Assembly (NCBI GenBank): GCA_964416175.1
Contig: CAYQDF010000009.1
Span: forward strand, 1 to 62,254
DNA length: 62,254 nt
Direction: 5' to 3'
Source: CAYQDF01 sp964416175
GTDB lineage: Bacteria > Chloroflexota > Anaerolineae > Anaerolineales > UBA4823
Part shown: one piece after another, positions 41,624 to 50,178 of the stretch
Layout of the letters: each line of letters opens with the position of its first letter
How positions within the stretch are numbered: the first letter of the stretch is position 1
Notes under the pieces: model-generated
The model's input: only the letters and a program-made list of their open reading frames with translations
Databases searched by the model: none
Told to the model about the DNA's origin: nothing
Position numbers and translations under genes: made by a program

Positions 41624-42799
41624 TTATTCGAGCGATCCGGCGATCTGCATGGCGGTGGAAATATCCCCACTCCCGGTCAAGGCGTAAAGCAGACCGTCTT
41701 TGACCCAGACCAGCATGTACTGCGGAGCATGGCTCTCCAGGGACTGCTGAATAAACGTACCGGTCACTCCATCCACGCTGACTTCCTGGTATTCCACCCC
41801 ATACCGTGGGACCGGGACCACCAGGGTTGTGGTCCAGTCGACCTGTTGGCTGAACTCTCGAGCTTCTTCCGGCGTCATGCCCATAGCGACCAGGAAAGCT
41901 TCGCCCAACCCGGCAAGGTCAAGTCCTGGAGGCGCGTTGATGGCGGGACTTTCCATCTGCACCAGGGTCGTGCAATTCGTCCGGCGCAGCGCAGGCGCAT
42001 CCGGATCGATCCCAGGTTCTTGCTCTGGTTCCGCGACAATCGCACAATCGCCATAGCTGGCGGTAACCGCCCGAGATAGTTCCATGGTAACGAGTGCGCC
42101 ATCGAGCTGGTCCGGAAGCTCGATCCCTTCCATACCGACTTCCCGCAGCAGTGTCCGGATTCTCGCCAGGTCCACCCTCAGCGAGACCCTGGTCCCGGGC
42201 TGGACTTTCAGCTCCATTGGTCCCGCAAGCATGGTCGGCAGGCGTACAGGGATGCCCGCCAGGCGGCTCGCTTCTTCTGCGTCTTCTACGGTCTCGGCCA
42301 CGCCAACCTCTTCAACCTGGACGTCATCGGCGATCAGTTGCTCAAACTGCGACGATGAACCCAGTTGCTCAGGGAGATCTCCAGGGTTGACCGGCACCAC
42401 TGCAACCTGCTCAACCCGGAAGAGGCCGAGGAAGCTGTTAGCGATCGCCCGAACCGGTGGAAAGACCAACGCCGCAGCCAGGATTACCACGACTGCCAAC
42501 CCAAACCACGCCAGGCGGTACTGCCTGGCAAAGATTCTCTCGAACATCGAATTCACCTCCTTCGTCAGGTATTGGACCTTAAAACGGGTGAGCGCCCGAT
42601 CGACAGCAGCTGTCTCCTCTCCGGGGAGCAAAGCAAGGCTTCTCAGTTGCTGGTTCACGGATTCTGCCCGGCTGGCCAGCCGCGCGGCCCTCCGCCGGCA
42701 GTACAGGCACTTTTCCAAATGCAGCCTCACCCGGCCAGCCGTCTCAGGCGCTGTTTCTCCATCAGTATACGCACGAATGTCCCCATCCGTCAGGTGCAT
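41624..42799 (-). CDS. anti-sigma factor with zf-HC2 domain and large extracytoplasmic domain
   Basis: The 391-residue protein starts with a zinc-binding anti-sigma domain: His27, Cys31 and Cys34 form HxxxCxxC. One membrane helix follows at about 94-116. An external domain of about 270 residues contains RLAGIPVRLPTMLAGP and a C-terminal MLVWVKDGLLYALTG, recalling DUF4367-type sensor domains. The HC2 domain should bind the ECF sigma factor encoded 93 bases upstream; signal at the outer face would release it. The external ligand is unknown. Confidence 0.88.
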   Translation of the reverse strand: MHLTDGDIRAYTDGETAPETAGRVRLHLEKCLYCRRRAARLASRAESVNQQLRSLALLPGEETAAVDRALTRFKVQYLTKEVNSMFERIFARQYRLAWFGLAVVVILAAALVFPPVRAIANSFLGLFRVEQVAVVPVNPGDLPEQLGSSSQFEQLIADDVQVEEVGVAETVEDAEEASRLAGIPVRLPTMLAGPMELKVQPGTRVSLRVDLARIRTLLREVGMEGIELPDQLDGALVTMELSRAVTASYGDCAIVAEPEQEPGIDPDAPALRRTNCTTLVQMESPAINAPPGLDLAGLGEAFLVAMGMTPEEAREFSQQVDWTTTLVVPVPRYGVEYQEVSVDGVTGTFIQQSLESHAPQYMLVWVKDGLLYALTGSGDISTAMQIAGSLE

Positions 42800-42892
42800 G
42801 GCTACCTCCTCAGGAATACATGCATTCCAGGCGCCGTCCCTGGTGTCCGTGCAGGGAGCATTCCGGACGGCTTGCGATCCACGACCAACGCC

Positions 42893-43498
42893 TCATCTTT
42901 CACCAGGGCCAAACGACTTCCGGTAAAGCCGCTCAAATTCTGCTTCCGCCCGGGCCAGGAACTTCCCGACGGACAAAGGGTTGATATTAATCGCGGAGGC
43001 AACCTCCGCATAGCTCAACCCGGAGTGGCGCAGGATTAGCAATTTTGCCGATCGAGGATTCATCTGCGCGAGGACCAATCGCACCTGGCGGCGCTGCTCA
43101 GATTGTTCGACCTCCTCCGCCGGGTCAGGGGCAGCGGTCTCGTCTAGAACCAACCGTCCTGCCCGACCCTCGTAATTTGCCCGTCGCCTTCGCGCTCGGA
43201 GAGCGTTTAACCCGAGGTTCATCGCCGTCCGGTACAGCCACCCGATAACGTTATCCTGGCTCCGAGGAGGCCGCCGGTAGTAGCGCCAGAAAGTCTCCAA
43301 CGCCAGGTCTTCCGCCTCCTCCCGGTCGCCGACCAGGCTGAACAGCATGCCAGCTAACCTGGACCAGTTTGCCGTGAAAAACGCCTCGAAATCCGGCGAA
43401 AGGTCCTCGGCGGGATGGGCGTCGAGATCCGCTGCATTGGTAGGCACCAGTCTGCTACGCGCGTCCTTTGACACGCCTGATACTATAACACCGCCCAT
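42893..43498 (-). CDS. ECF-type RNA polymerase sigma factor
   Basis: The 201-residue protein has sigma region 2 (FFTANWSRLAGMLFSLVGDR, EEAEDLALETFWRYYRRP) and region 4 (LAQMNPRSAKLLILRHSGLS, YAEVASAININPLSVGKFLA), joined by a short linker. It directs transcription in response to the membrane anti-sigma factor encoded downstream. The N-terminal 35 residues are unusual for the family and the true start may be inside them. The annotated ATG lies over the 5' end of a decayed plus-strand gene. Confidence 0.92.
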   Translation of the reverse strand: MGGVIVSGVSKDARSRLVPTNAADLDAHPAEDLSPDFEAFFTANWSRLAGMLFSLVGDREEAEDLALETFWRYYRRPPRSQDNVIGWLYRTAMNLGLNALRARRRRANYEGRAGRLVLDETAAPDPAEEVEQSEQRRQVRLVLAQMNPRSAKLLILRHSGLSYAEVASAININPLSVGKFLARAEAEFERLYRKSFGPGER

Positions 43499-43995
43499 GC
43501 TTTTGTTGTGACGGTGGTCCCCTGGCTGGCCTCAGCCTGGAGCTGGTTCGGGGGCTGCGGCAAACCGCCAACTCCTGGCACTGGATCCGGGTTCTGGCGC
43601 TGGTCCTCTCCATCGCCCTGCACGCCTGGCAGCGGCGGCCTCGACCCCGCAAGGACGACCTGCTTTCCCGGCGCGCCGCTCTCCATGGGATCGGACTTGA
43701 GATCGCGGCCCTGGCAGGATGGCGGTTCTCGCTTTGGCTCGGTGAACGGCGCGCTTTGGCCGAATCCCCCAACCGCGTCACCGGATCGAGCCTCGCGGGG
43801 GCTTTCACTGGCAACCGCTTCCCGGCTACCCACATCCTGTCCATGGCTGAAGCGAAGGATATCCTGCTCGCCACGCACATTGGCGAAGCGGTCCTGGATC
43901 ACGCCCACGGTTTTCCACTCAGAGCAGTGGCGCCCTCCCGCCGCGGCTGGTTCTGGGTGAAGCGGCTGCGGAAAATAGAGGTAAGCGGGCTGTGA
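43489..43995 (+). pseudogene. internally deleted molybdopterin-dependent oxidoreductase (sulfite oxidase family)
   Basis: An open frame without an ATG start encodes the tail of a sulfite-oxidase-family enzyme. The C-terminus (MAEAKDILLATHIGEAVLDH, AHGFPLRAVAPSRRG, WFWVKRLRKIEV) matches the end of the family. Just before it, TGSSLAGAFTGNRFP matches the segment that normally precedes the molybdopterin domain. About 100 residues that should lie between them, including the Mo-binding Cys, are missing at about 43830. The hydrophobic N-terminal region (RVLALVLSIALHAW) may be a remnant anchor. The 5' end collides with the ECF sigma gene. It looks non-functional although no stop interrupts it. Confidence 0.7.
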
Positions 43996-44085
43996 ATAAG
44001 TACTTTATAATTACCTTCGAAGTTCGATTACACCCCCGTAGTAATCTCGCTTTCCAGGATCATCTAACTATTCACAGGAGCTTCC

Positions 44086-44838
44086 ATGCGATTTGAAAAT
44101 AAAGTCGCCTTGGTGACCGGAGCTGGTCGGGGCATCGGGCGGGCGATCGCTGAGGCTTTCGCTGCTGAAGGGGCCTGCGTCGCCGCCAACGACATCTCGC
44201 CGGATAACCTGGTGGAGACAGTCCGCCGGATTTCCGACCGGGGCGGTACCGCAGAGGCGTTCCTGGCAGACGTCGCTCGGCAGATGCCAGTTCAGGAGCT
44301 GGTCAGGCAGATCCTCGACCGGTGGGACCGCATTGACATCCTTGTAAACAATGCCGGCGTGGAACCGCACGCCCCCTTGCTGGAGCTGGACGCCTGGGAT
44401 TGGCAGCGCACCCTCGATGTTAACCTGAGCGGACCATTCTTTCTGATGCAGGCCGTCGGGCGCGCCATGCGCGCATCAGGGGGCGGCGTCATCGTGAACA
44501 TCGCCAGCATAGCCGGCCGCGCCCATGGATTGAAAGACCGCGCAGCTTACGTCGCCAGCAAAATGGGCTTGATCGGGCTGACCCGCGAGGCTGCCCGCGA
44601 GCTGGCGGCGTACAACATCCGCGTGAACGCCGTCTGTCCGGGCGTGATCGAGACAGAGATGACCGCTGTTTTGAGACAAAATGAAGCAGTGGTGGCAAAG
44701 TGGCTGGAGGATATCCCCCTGGGACGCCTTGGGAAGGCGGGAGATGTCGTCGGGCTCGTCCTCTTCCTATGCGGCGACTCGGCCGCCTACATCACCGGGC
44801 AAGCGATCAACATTGACGGTGGGAAAGTGATGAGCTGA
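44086..44838 (+). CDS. SDR-family oxidoreductase, FabG-like
   Basis: The 250-residue short-chain dehydrogenase has the NADP loop VTGAGRGIGRAIA, LVNNAGV, the catalytic Ser in NIASIAG and YVASK. A C-terminal YITGQAINIDGGKVMS is standard. It may be a 3-oxoacyl-ACP reductase or another alcohol dehydrogenase; the enoyl-CoA hydratase gene next to it favours acyl substrates. CAGGAG lies before the ATG at 44086. Confidence 0.9.
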   Translation: MRFENKVALVTGAGRGIGRAIAEAFAAEGACVAANDISPDNLVETVRRISDRGGTAEAFLADVARQMPVQELVRQILDRWDRIDILVNNAGVEPHAPLLELDAWDWQRTLDVNLSGPFFLMQAVGRAMRASGGGVIVNIASIAGRAHGLKDRAAYVASKMGLIGLTREAARELAAYNIRVNAVCPGVIETEMTAVLRQNEAVVAKWLEDIPLGRLGKAGDVVGLVLFLCGDSAAYITGQAINIDGGKVMS

Positions 44839-44908
44839 TATCCCAGCGAGTAACCTGCCTGCCCGTTTTCACGACTTGCCGAATCCCCAACCCACAAAGG
44901 AGAAAACC

Positions 44909-45685
44909 ATGAAAGATTACACCTCGATTTTCGTTGAAACTCGCGGGCGCGTGGGACTGGTGCGTTTCAACCGCCCGCAGGCGCTTAATGCCCTGAACAC
45001 GACCTTGCGCATGGAGCTGATGGCCGCGCTGTCTGATTTCGATGCGGACCCCGAGATTGGGGCCATGGTGATCACAGGGGACGAGCGTGCCTTTGCCGCT
45101 GGCGCGGATATCAAGGAGATGGCCGAAGCTTCGGCGGTGGAAATGCTCCAGCGGGATACGATCTCCACCTTCGATGGATTGTTGAAGATTAAGAAGCCTG
45201 TGATCGCCGCCGTCTCGGGCTGGTGCCTGGGCGGAGGGAATGAGCTGGCCATGTCCTGCGATTTGATCGTCGCATCGGAGACTGCCCGGTTCGGCCAGCC
45301 GGAGATCAACCTGGGGGTCATCCCTGGGGCGGGAGGCACGCAGCGCCTCACCCGCGCTGTGGGCAAGGCTCTCGCCATGGAGATGGTGCTCAACAACCGC
45401 ACTCTGACTGCAGAGGAAGCGCTGCACTTCGGTTTAGTGAACCGCGTTGTGCCAGTAGAGCAATACCTGGCAGAAGCGTTGACGCTGGCTGGAGAGATCG
45501 CCGCCCGTGCGCCGCTCGCAGTCCGGCTGGGAAAGGAATCTGTCAACCACGCGTTTGATTCTTTTCTGAGCGATGGGTTAAAGGACGAACGGCGCGCCTT
45601 TTATTTCCTCTTCGCCAGCCAGGACCAGAAAGAGGGCATGCAAGCGTTTCTGGAAAAGCGACCGGCAAAATGGAAGGGGAAATAA
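44909..45685 (+). CDS. enoyl-CoA hydratase/isomerase family protein
   Basis: The 258-residue crotonase has FNRPQALNALNTTLRMEL, the oxyanion-hole blocks AFAAGADIKEMAEA and GWCLGGGNELAMSCD, and the catalytic Glu region FGQPEINLGVIPGAGGTQRL. A second catalytic Glu, typical of 2-enoyl-CoA hydratases, appears to be present. AAAGGAG precedes the ATG at 44909, so the longer frame from 44876 is rejected. It works on acyl-CoA beta-oxidation or related routes, probably with the SDR upstream. Confidence 0.93.
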   Translation: MKDYTSIFVETRGRVGLVRFNRPQALNALNTTLRMELMAALSDFDADPEIGAMVITGDERAFAAGADIKEMAEASAVEMLQRDTISTFDGLLKIKKPVIAAVSGWCLGGGNELAMSCDLIVASETARFGQPEINLGVIPGAGGTQRLTRAVGKALAMEMVLNNRTLTAEEALHFGLVNRVVPVEQYLAEALTLAGEIAARAPLAVRLGKESVNHAFDSFLSDGLKDERRAFYFLFASQDQKEGMQAFLEKRPAKWKGK

Positions 45686-45709
45686 AGCCCCATGATGCAT
45701 TGGATTATT

Positions 45710-46144
45710 CTATGTTGACGTGACCGCGCTTTCCTGGTCCGCCTCAGGCGGCAGCACCTCTCCGATCTCCACTTTCTCTTCCATGGTCACCTTGCCCCTA
45801 AGGAAAGCGCCTTCTTCCGTCGAAAAAGCAGCGGTGACGACATCTCCCCAGACCCGACCTGTGCTGCGGATTTCCAGCTTCTCAGCCGTGATATCCCCGC
45901 GCACAGCTCCCGCCACGATTACCACATTGGCGCGCAGCTGGTTGCAGGTCACCCGCCCGGTTTCTCCGACCACCAGCAAGCCGCGCAGCGCAATGTCTCC
46001 CTCGAAAGGACCTTCGATGCGCACGCCTCCAACGCCGTTCAGCGACCCCTTCCAGGTGATGTTCGGCCCCAGAACAGAGGTGATCCGGTCTGGGGCGGGC
46101 TGGACGCTGCTCAGGGGCTGGGTATCCTGCCGTCTGCGAAACAT
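45710..46144 (-). CDS. bactofilin-family cytoskeletal protein
   Basis: The 144-residue protein is a short right-handed beta-helix of the bactofilin (polymer-forming cytoskeletal, DUF583) family. Visible repeats are GSLNGVGGVRIEGPFEGDIA, GLLVVGETGRVTCNQLRANV and GAVRGDITAEKLEIRSTGRV. Bactofilins polymerise without nucleotide and organise envelope proteins. The Arg-rich N-terminus may touch the membrane. AAAGGG precedes the ATG. It lies six bases after fabI. Confidence 0.92.
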   Translation of the reverse strand: MFRRRQDTQPLSSVQPAPDRITSVLGPNITWKGSLNGVGGVRIEGPFEGDIALRGLLVVGETGRVTCNQLRANVVIVAGAVRGDITAEKLEIRSTGRVWGDVVTAAFSTEEGAFLRGKVTMEEKVEIGEVLPPEADQESAVTST

Positions 46145-46150
46145 CCCTTT

Positions 46151-46933
46151 CTACTCCAGGTTTTCCGGGACACCGAGGATATTGTAGCCTGAGTCGACAT
46201 ACAGCACCTCTCCAGTCGTCTTTGCTGCCATGTCTGAACACAGGAAGACCGCCGCACTTCCGATATCTTCGATCGTGATCGGTTGATGCAGCGGCGCGAT
46301 TTCGGGGAAGCGGCGGTACATATCTTTAAATCCCGCTACGCCAGCTGCCGAGAGGGTCCGGATTGGGCCTGCCGAGATGGCGTTGACCCGCACTCCCTGC
46401 TTCCCGAAATCGTATGCCAGGTAGCGCACAGACGCTTCGAGAGCCGCCTTGGCGATGCCCATCACGTTGTAATGCGGCGAGACCTTGACGGCGCCGTAAT
46501 AAGTCATCGTCAGCAGCGATCCACCCGGGCGCAGGGCTGGCTGGAATGCACGCGCCAGAGCCGTGAATGAGTACACGCTGATGTCCAGCGCCTGGTGGAA
46601 GGCCTCGCGCGTCGTGTTGTAGTAAGGTCCAGTCAAGAACTCCCGCCCGGCGAAGGCAATGGCGTGGACCAGGATGTCGATCTCGCCGAAGGACTCCATC
46701 GCCCGCTGGGTTACCCGCTCAATGTGATCGTCCTTCGTGACGTCGCACTCTTCCACGAACGCGCAGCCGATCGATTCAGCCAGGGGGCGCACCCGCCGCT
46801 CAAGGGCTTCCCCGGCATAGCTCAGGCCTATGTTAGCGCCCTGTTCGGAGAAAGCTTTCGTGATCCCCCAGGCGATCGAGTGATCGTTCGCCACGCCAAA
46901 CACCAATGCGGTCTTTCCGCTTAATAAACCCAT
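46151..46933 (-). CDS. fabI: enoyl-[acyl-carrier-protein] reductase (NADH)
   Basis: The 260-residue enzyme completes each fatty-acid elongation round. It is a divergent SDR with the FabI cofactor region ALVFGVANDHSIAWGI, HAIAFAGREFL and the catalytic Tyr/Lys spacing YNVMGIAKAALEASV. RVNAISAGPIRTLSAAG is the substrate-flap region. Length is typical. It lies between the glycosylase and bactofilin genes in a tight minus-strand run. Confidence 0.95.
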   Translation of the reverse strand: MGLLSGKTALVFGVANDHSIAWGITKAFSEQGANIGLSYAGEALERRVRPLAESIGCAFVEECDVTKDDHIERVTQRAMESFGEIDILVHAIAFAGREFLTGPYYNTTREAFHQALDISVYSFTALARAFQPALRPGGSLLTMTYYGAVKVSPHYNVMGIAKAALEASVRYLAYDFGKQGVRVNAISAGPIRTLSAAGVAGFKDMYRRFPEIAPLHQPITIEDIGSAAVFLCSDMAAKTTGEVLYVDSGYNILGVPENLE

Positions 46934-46957
46934 TTCTCCTCCAACTCGGTCATTACT

Positions 46958-47572
46958 CTAAATTCTCTGCGATCGCTGTGGTAAACAATCCTTCAGGACC
47001 CTGAACCTCCACGGGATGCTCTTCCACGGTTCAGGCACATTATTTAAACCCACGCGGGGGCCGATGGTCACGCTTTCTTCCGCGATTGGTTTCCCGTCTT
47101 CCACGAACAGCGCTGCATCGGGCGCGCAGAGATCGCTCCCGTGGAAGTCGCCGTCGATCTGTAGCGCCAGGCAGATTTTAGCCGGTCCATCCGTCCATTG
47201 AGCAGGAGGCCTTCCGGCGCGCCGGAAGGCGATCCTTTCGAACCCCTCGACAGGATAAAGACCGCGGATCAGGACCGCGGCTGGAAAACCCTCCCGCTCG
47301 GTGACGAAATTTAACATCCAATGCATCCCATAAGTAAAGTATACGTAGGCATGCCCCGGGGGACCGTACATGACCCGGGTCCGCCCGGTAAGCCCGGACC
47401 GCGCATGGCACCCCTGGTCTGCCTCGCCGATATAAGCCTCGGTCTCGATGATCAGTCCAGAAATGCGCTCCCCGTCTTCGATTTTCACCAGCCGCTTGCC
47501 GAGCAGATCCCGCGCCACCTGAAGCGTTGGCCTGGCAAAGAACTCTCGCTCTAACCGGGTGTTATTTGCCAT
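46958..47572 (-). CDS. 3-methyladenine DNA glycosylase (MPG/AAG type)
   Basis: The 204-residue DNA repair enzyme removes alkylated purines. Family marks are FFARPTLQVARDLLGKRLV, IIETEAYIGEADQGCHARSG (catalytic Glu), GRTRVMYGPPGHAYVYFTYG and a C-terminal GPRVGLNN. The frame continues upstream to 47806, but that part is the simple-sequence repeat region. The ATG at 47572 has no Shine-Dalgarno, and a TACAAT lies six bases upstream, so the message may be leaderless. Confidence 0.93.
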   Translation of the reverse strand: MANNTRLEREFFARPTLQVARDLLGKRLVKIEDGERISGLIIETEAYIGEADQGCHARSGLTGRTRVMYGPPGHAYVYFTYGMHWMLNFVTEREGFPAAVLIRGLYPVEGFERIAFRRAGRPPAQWTDGPAKICLALQIDGDFHGSDLCAPDAALFVEDGKPIAEESVTIGPRVGLNNVPEPWKSIPWRFRVLKDCLPQRSQRI

Positions 47573-47578
47573 GGGATT

Positions 47579-47588
47579 ATTGTACAAT
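47579..47588. promoter_or_regulatory. symmetric -10-like palindrome between mpg-type gene and guaB
   Basis: ATTGTACAAT is a perfect 10-base palindrome that gives TACAAT on both strands. The minus-strand copy ends six bases before the glycosylase ATG. -35 boxes are weak in both directions, so promoter activity is plausible but unproven. Confidence 0.4.
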
Positions 47589-47599
47589 GGAAGGAGAGA

Positions 47600-47641
47600 T
47601 TTGGATTTTTGATTTTGGATATTTGATCTTGGATCTCTGAT
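47600..47641. repeat. three tandem 14-bp degenerate repeats
   Basis: Three units, 47600-47613, 47614-47627 and 47628-47641, share the pattern (T/C)TTGGAT(T/A/C)T(T/C)TGAT. They lie between the divergent glycosylase and guaB genes and are much more AT-rich than the surroundings. This is simple intergenic sequence or an operator-like array. Confidence 0.8.
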
Positions 47642-47673
47642 TTTCGAATTGAGAGATGGGAGTAGTGAGGCGC

Positions 47674-49119
47674 ATGAACCTGAGACAAGAAATTGGCCTG
47701 ACTTACGACGATGTGCTGTTGGTGCCCCGACGATCAGCCATCCCAAGTCGTGCGGCAGTGGACACCTCCACGTACCTTGTACCCGGCATACCGCTGGCGA
47801 TCCCAATTATCAGCGCCAATATGGACACAGTGACTGAGGCAGAGATGGCCATCGCGATGGCCCAGGCTGGCGGGATCGGCATCTTGCACCGGTTCATGCC
47901 GGGCGAGCGCCAGGCGGAGCTCGTTCAGAAAGTCAAACGCGCTGAAAGCTTCGTCGTCGAGAAGCCGATTACTGTTCGTCCGGACGCTACACTGGCAGAA
48001 GCCCGCCAGAAAATGGCAGAGACGCACATCGGAGGATTGGTGGTCATCGACGAGACGGGTCACCTGCTTGGGATGCTGACGACGCGCGACCTGCTTCTCG
48101 CGCCGGATTCCACTGCGCCTGTGGCGTCGGTGATGACCCCACGGGCGAAAATCATCGCTGCCCCCGCGAACGAGCCTCTTGATGCCGCGCGAGTGAAACT
48201 GCACGAACACCGCATCGAGAAACTGCCCCTGGTAGATGCCGAAGACCGGGTGGTCGGTCTCATCACTGCGCAGGACATCGTCAAGATCCAGGAGCACCCC
48301 CAGGCGACCAAGGATGCCAAGGGCCGTCTGCGCGTTGGGGTTGCGGTCGGTGTGCGACCCGAGGATCTCGACCGCGCCGCCGCCTGCCTGGAGGCGGGCG
48401 CTGACGTGCTGGTGGTCGACGTGGCGCACGGTCACGCCGAGTACGAACTCCAGATGGTCAGGCGGCTCAAAAAAGAATTCCCCGGCGTCCCAGTCATCGG
48501 CGGCAACGTCGCCACCCCGCAAGGAGTATGTGACCTCGCCGAGGCCGGGGCGGATGCGGTCAAGGTCGGCGTGGGCTCCGGATCGATCTGCATCACCCGG
48601 GTGGTGACCGGATTCGGCGTTCCCCAGCTCACCGCAGTCTCCGAATGCGCCCGGGCGGGGAGAGAGCTGGGTGTGCCGATCATCGCCGATGGCGGTATCC
48701 GGAATTCCGGGGATATCACCAAAGCACTGGCAGCTGGAGCCAGCACGGTCATGCTGGGCAGTTTGCTCGCCGGCACGGAGGAAAGCCCGGGGGCTGCGGT
48801 CATCCGCGATGGCAGGCGATATAAGATCGTGCGCGGCATGGCTTCGCTCACTGCCAACGTGATCCGCAGAGAGATTGAGATCGGCGGGGAATTGGACCCG
48901 GAGGAATGGCAGGAAGTTGTGCCGGAAGGGGTGGAAGCGGTTGTTCCTTACCGGGGCCAGGTCGCGGACATCCTTCACCAGCTGCTGGGCGGTCTGCGTT
49001 CCGGGATGAGCTACGGCGGGGCACGGACGCTGAATGAGCTCTACAGCTACGCCGAATTTATCCGGATCACAGATGCTGCAAAAGAGGAATCCGGCGTGCA
49101 CGACGTTAGCCTGCTCTGA
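47674..49119 (+). CDS. guaB: inosine-5'-monophosphate dehydrogenase
   Basis: The 481-residue enzyme makes XMP from IMP, the committed step to GMP. The barrel start is LTYDDVLLVPRRSAIPSRA. Two CBS domains lie at about 95-205 (PVASVMTPRAKIIAAPANEP). The catalytic Cys is in GVGSGSICITRVVTGFG, and the flap and C-terminus (MSYGGARTLNELYSYAEFI) are typical. The ATG at 47674, after GAGG, starts the conserved N-terminus. A 455-codon antisense frame over it is a coding shadow. Confidence 0.96.
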   Translation: MNLRQEIGLTYDDVLLVPRRSAIPSRAAVDTSTYLVPGIPLAIPIISANMDTVTEAEMAIAMAQAGGIGILHRFMPGERQAELVQKVKRAESFVVEKPITVRPDATLAEARQKMAETHIGGLVVIDETGHLLGMLTTRDLLLAPDSTAPVASVMTPRAKIIAAPANEPLDAARVKLHEHRIEKLPLVDAEDRVVGLITAQDIVKIQEHPQATKDAKGRLRVGVAVGVRPEDLDRAAACLEAGADVLVVDVAHGHAEYELQMVRRLKKEFPGVPVIGGNVATPQGVCDLAEAGADAVKVGVGSGSICITRVVTGFGVPQLTAVSECARAGRELGVPIIADGGIRNSGDITKALAAGASTVMLGSLLAGTEESPGAAVIRDGRRYKIVRGMASLTANVIRREIEIGGELDPEEWQEVVPEGVEAVVPYRGQVADILHQLLGGLRSGMSYGGARTLNELYSYAEFIRITDAAKEESGVHDVSLL

Positions 49120-49130
49120 TCAGCGTGTTG

Positions 49131-49148
49131 GCCAGGTCTAGACCTGGC
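49131..49148. repeat. 18-bp perfect palindrome between convergent genes
   Basis: GCCAGGTCTAGACCTGGC is self-complementary and contains the stop codon of the epimerase gene. It starts 11 bases after the guaB stop. It shares GCCAGGTC with the inverted repeat at 41540-41581. No U-run follows. It may be a degenerate copy of the same repeat family. Confidence 0.75.
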
Positions 49149-50094
49149 GGCGCACGGGGCGCGTCGGCTCGTTCTTAAAACGCGGGTCCTTTTCCAGGGT
49201 TAATCGCAGACCTTCCGCCAGCGAGACGCGCGGCTGGTATCCCAACTTTTCCCTTGCCAGGGTGAGGTCTGCGCACATCCGTGAGACCCCCGGGTCTGTG
49301 CGGGGATTGATGATGACTTCTGCGTTGCTGTTGGTCACCTTAAGGACCAGGTTTGCCAGCTCGCGCACGCTGGTTTCCGTCCCAGCCCCGATGTTAATCA
49401 CAATCCGGTTTACTGTCCGCGCCGTGGCTGCGGCGACCATTGCGTTGACCACGTCGTCAATGTAGACATAATCCCGCGTTTGGCTGCCGTCGCTGTGTAT
49501 GACCAGCGTCCCGCCGCGCACCGCCTGGCGGAGAAAATTGGGGATCACCGGCGGATGCGAGGGCGGAAGGTGTTGGCCCGGACCGTAAGCATTAAAAACC
49601 CGCAGGCTGACAGTCTCGATGTTCCATAGATCGCCGATCGTGCGGACGTAATACTCAGCGCACAGCTTGGATACAGCATACGGCGAACGAGGGTTGAGCG
49701 GCGCGGTCTCCTTCAGCGGCTGGACGCTCTGATCTCCGTAGACCGCTCCGGAGGAGATCAACACGACGCGCCGGACACCCACGTCGCGCATCGCCTCCAT
49801 CAAACTGACCGTGCCGCCGACGTTCACCCCATTGTACTCTCGCGGGTAGAGGACCGATTCTGCGACCAGGACCCGCGCGGCCAGGTGGTAAACACAGTCC
49901 ACGTCTTGCAGCAGGGTCCACAGTTTCGGCCGGTCGTTCACGTCCCCGCGAGTGAACATCACGTCCGGAGAGAGAGATTGGGGGTCCCCGGTGGAAAGGT
50001 CGTCTAGGCCGCGCACCTGGTGTCCCTCACGCGCCAGCCGGTTTGCCAGCGCAGATCCCAGAAACCCCGCTGCACCGGTGATTAGAAAATTCAT
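49138..50094 (-). CDS. NAD-dependent epimerase/dehydratase (extended SDR)
   Basis: The 318-residue protein has the NAD loop LITGAAGFLGSALANRLA, the catalytic Ser region LISSGAVYGD, YAVSK and VFNAYGPGQ. It is closest by eye to UDP-glucose 4-epimerase-like nucleotide-sugar epimerases. The C-terminal codons overlap the palindrome at 49131-49148. The substrate is not certain. It is divergent from the metalloprotease gene. Confidence 0.9.
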   Translation of the reverse strand: MNFLITGAAGFLGSALANRLAREGHQVRGLDDLSTGDPQSLSPDVMFTRGDVNDRPKLWTLLQDVDCVYHLAARVLVAESVLYPREYNGVNVGGTVSLMEAMRDVGVRRVVLISSGAVYGDQSVQPLKETAPLNPRSPYAVSKLCAEYYVRTIGDLWNIETVSLRVFNAYGPGQHLPPSHPPVIPNFLRQAVRGGTLVIHSDGSQTRDYVYIDDVVNAMVAAATARTVNRIVINIGAGTETSVRELANLVLKVTNSNAEVIINPRTDPGVSRMCADLTLAREKLGYQPRVSLAEGLRLTLEKDPRFKNEPTRPVRRQV

Positions 50095-50142
50095 AGAGAG
50101 AGGATTATAGCACGAGAATTAAGAAACCTTAATCCGGCAGGT

Positions 50143-50171
50143 TTGACACCGGTTCGAGAAGAATGTATCAT
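50143..50171 (+). promoter_or_regulatory. near-consensus promoter for a leaderless metalloprotease mRNA
   Basis: TTGACA (50143-50148), a 17-base spacer and TATCAT (50166-50171) precede the ATG at 50179 by seven bases. Transcription should start at or next to the A of the start codon. No ribosome site fits between, which is consistent with leaderless translation. Confidence 0.75.
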
Positions 50172-50178
50172 CCCTCCG

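Noticed and set aside
41624..41650. Simple repeat near the 3' end of the anti-sigma gene resembling the 14-bp units at 47600
   Set aside because: Only a loose TTGGGATTGCGGATT-like resemblance upstream at about 41600, partly next to the hairpin; too weak to call a second array.
43483..43908. Two minus-strand 141-codon frames upstream of the ECF sigma gene
   Set aside because: The plus strand here holds recognisable molybdopterin-oxidoreductase sequence; the minus-strand products are Arg/Ser- and Pro-rich without motifs.
47734..49101. 455-codon open frame antisense to guaB
   Set aside because: GuaB is unambiguous in the other strand; the antisense translation shows no domain and no ribosome site.
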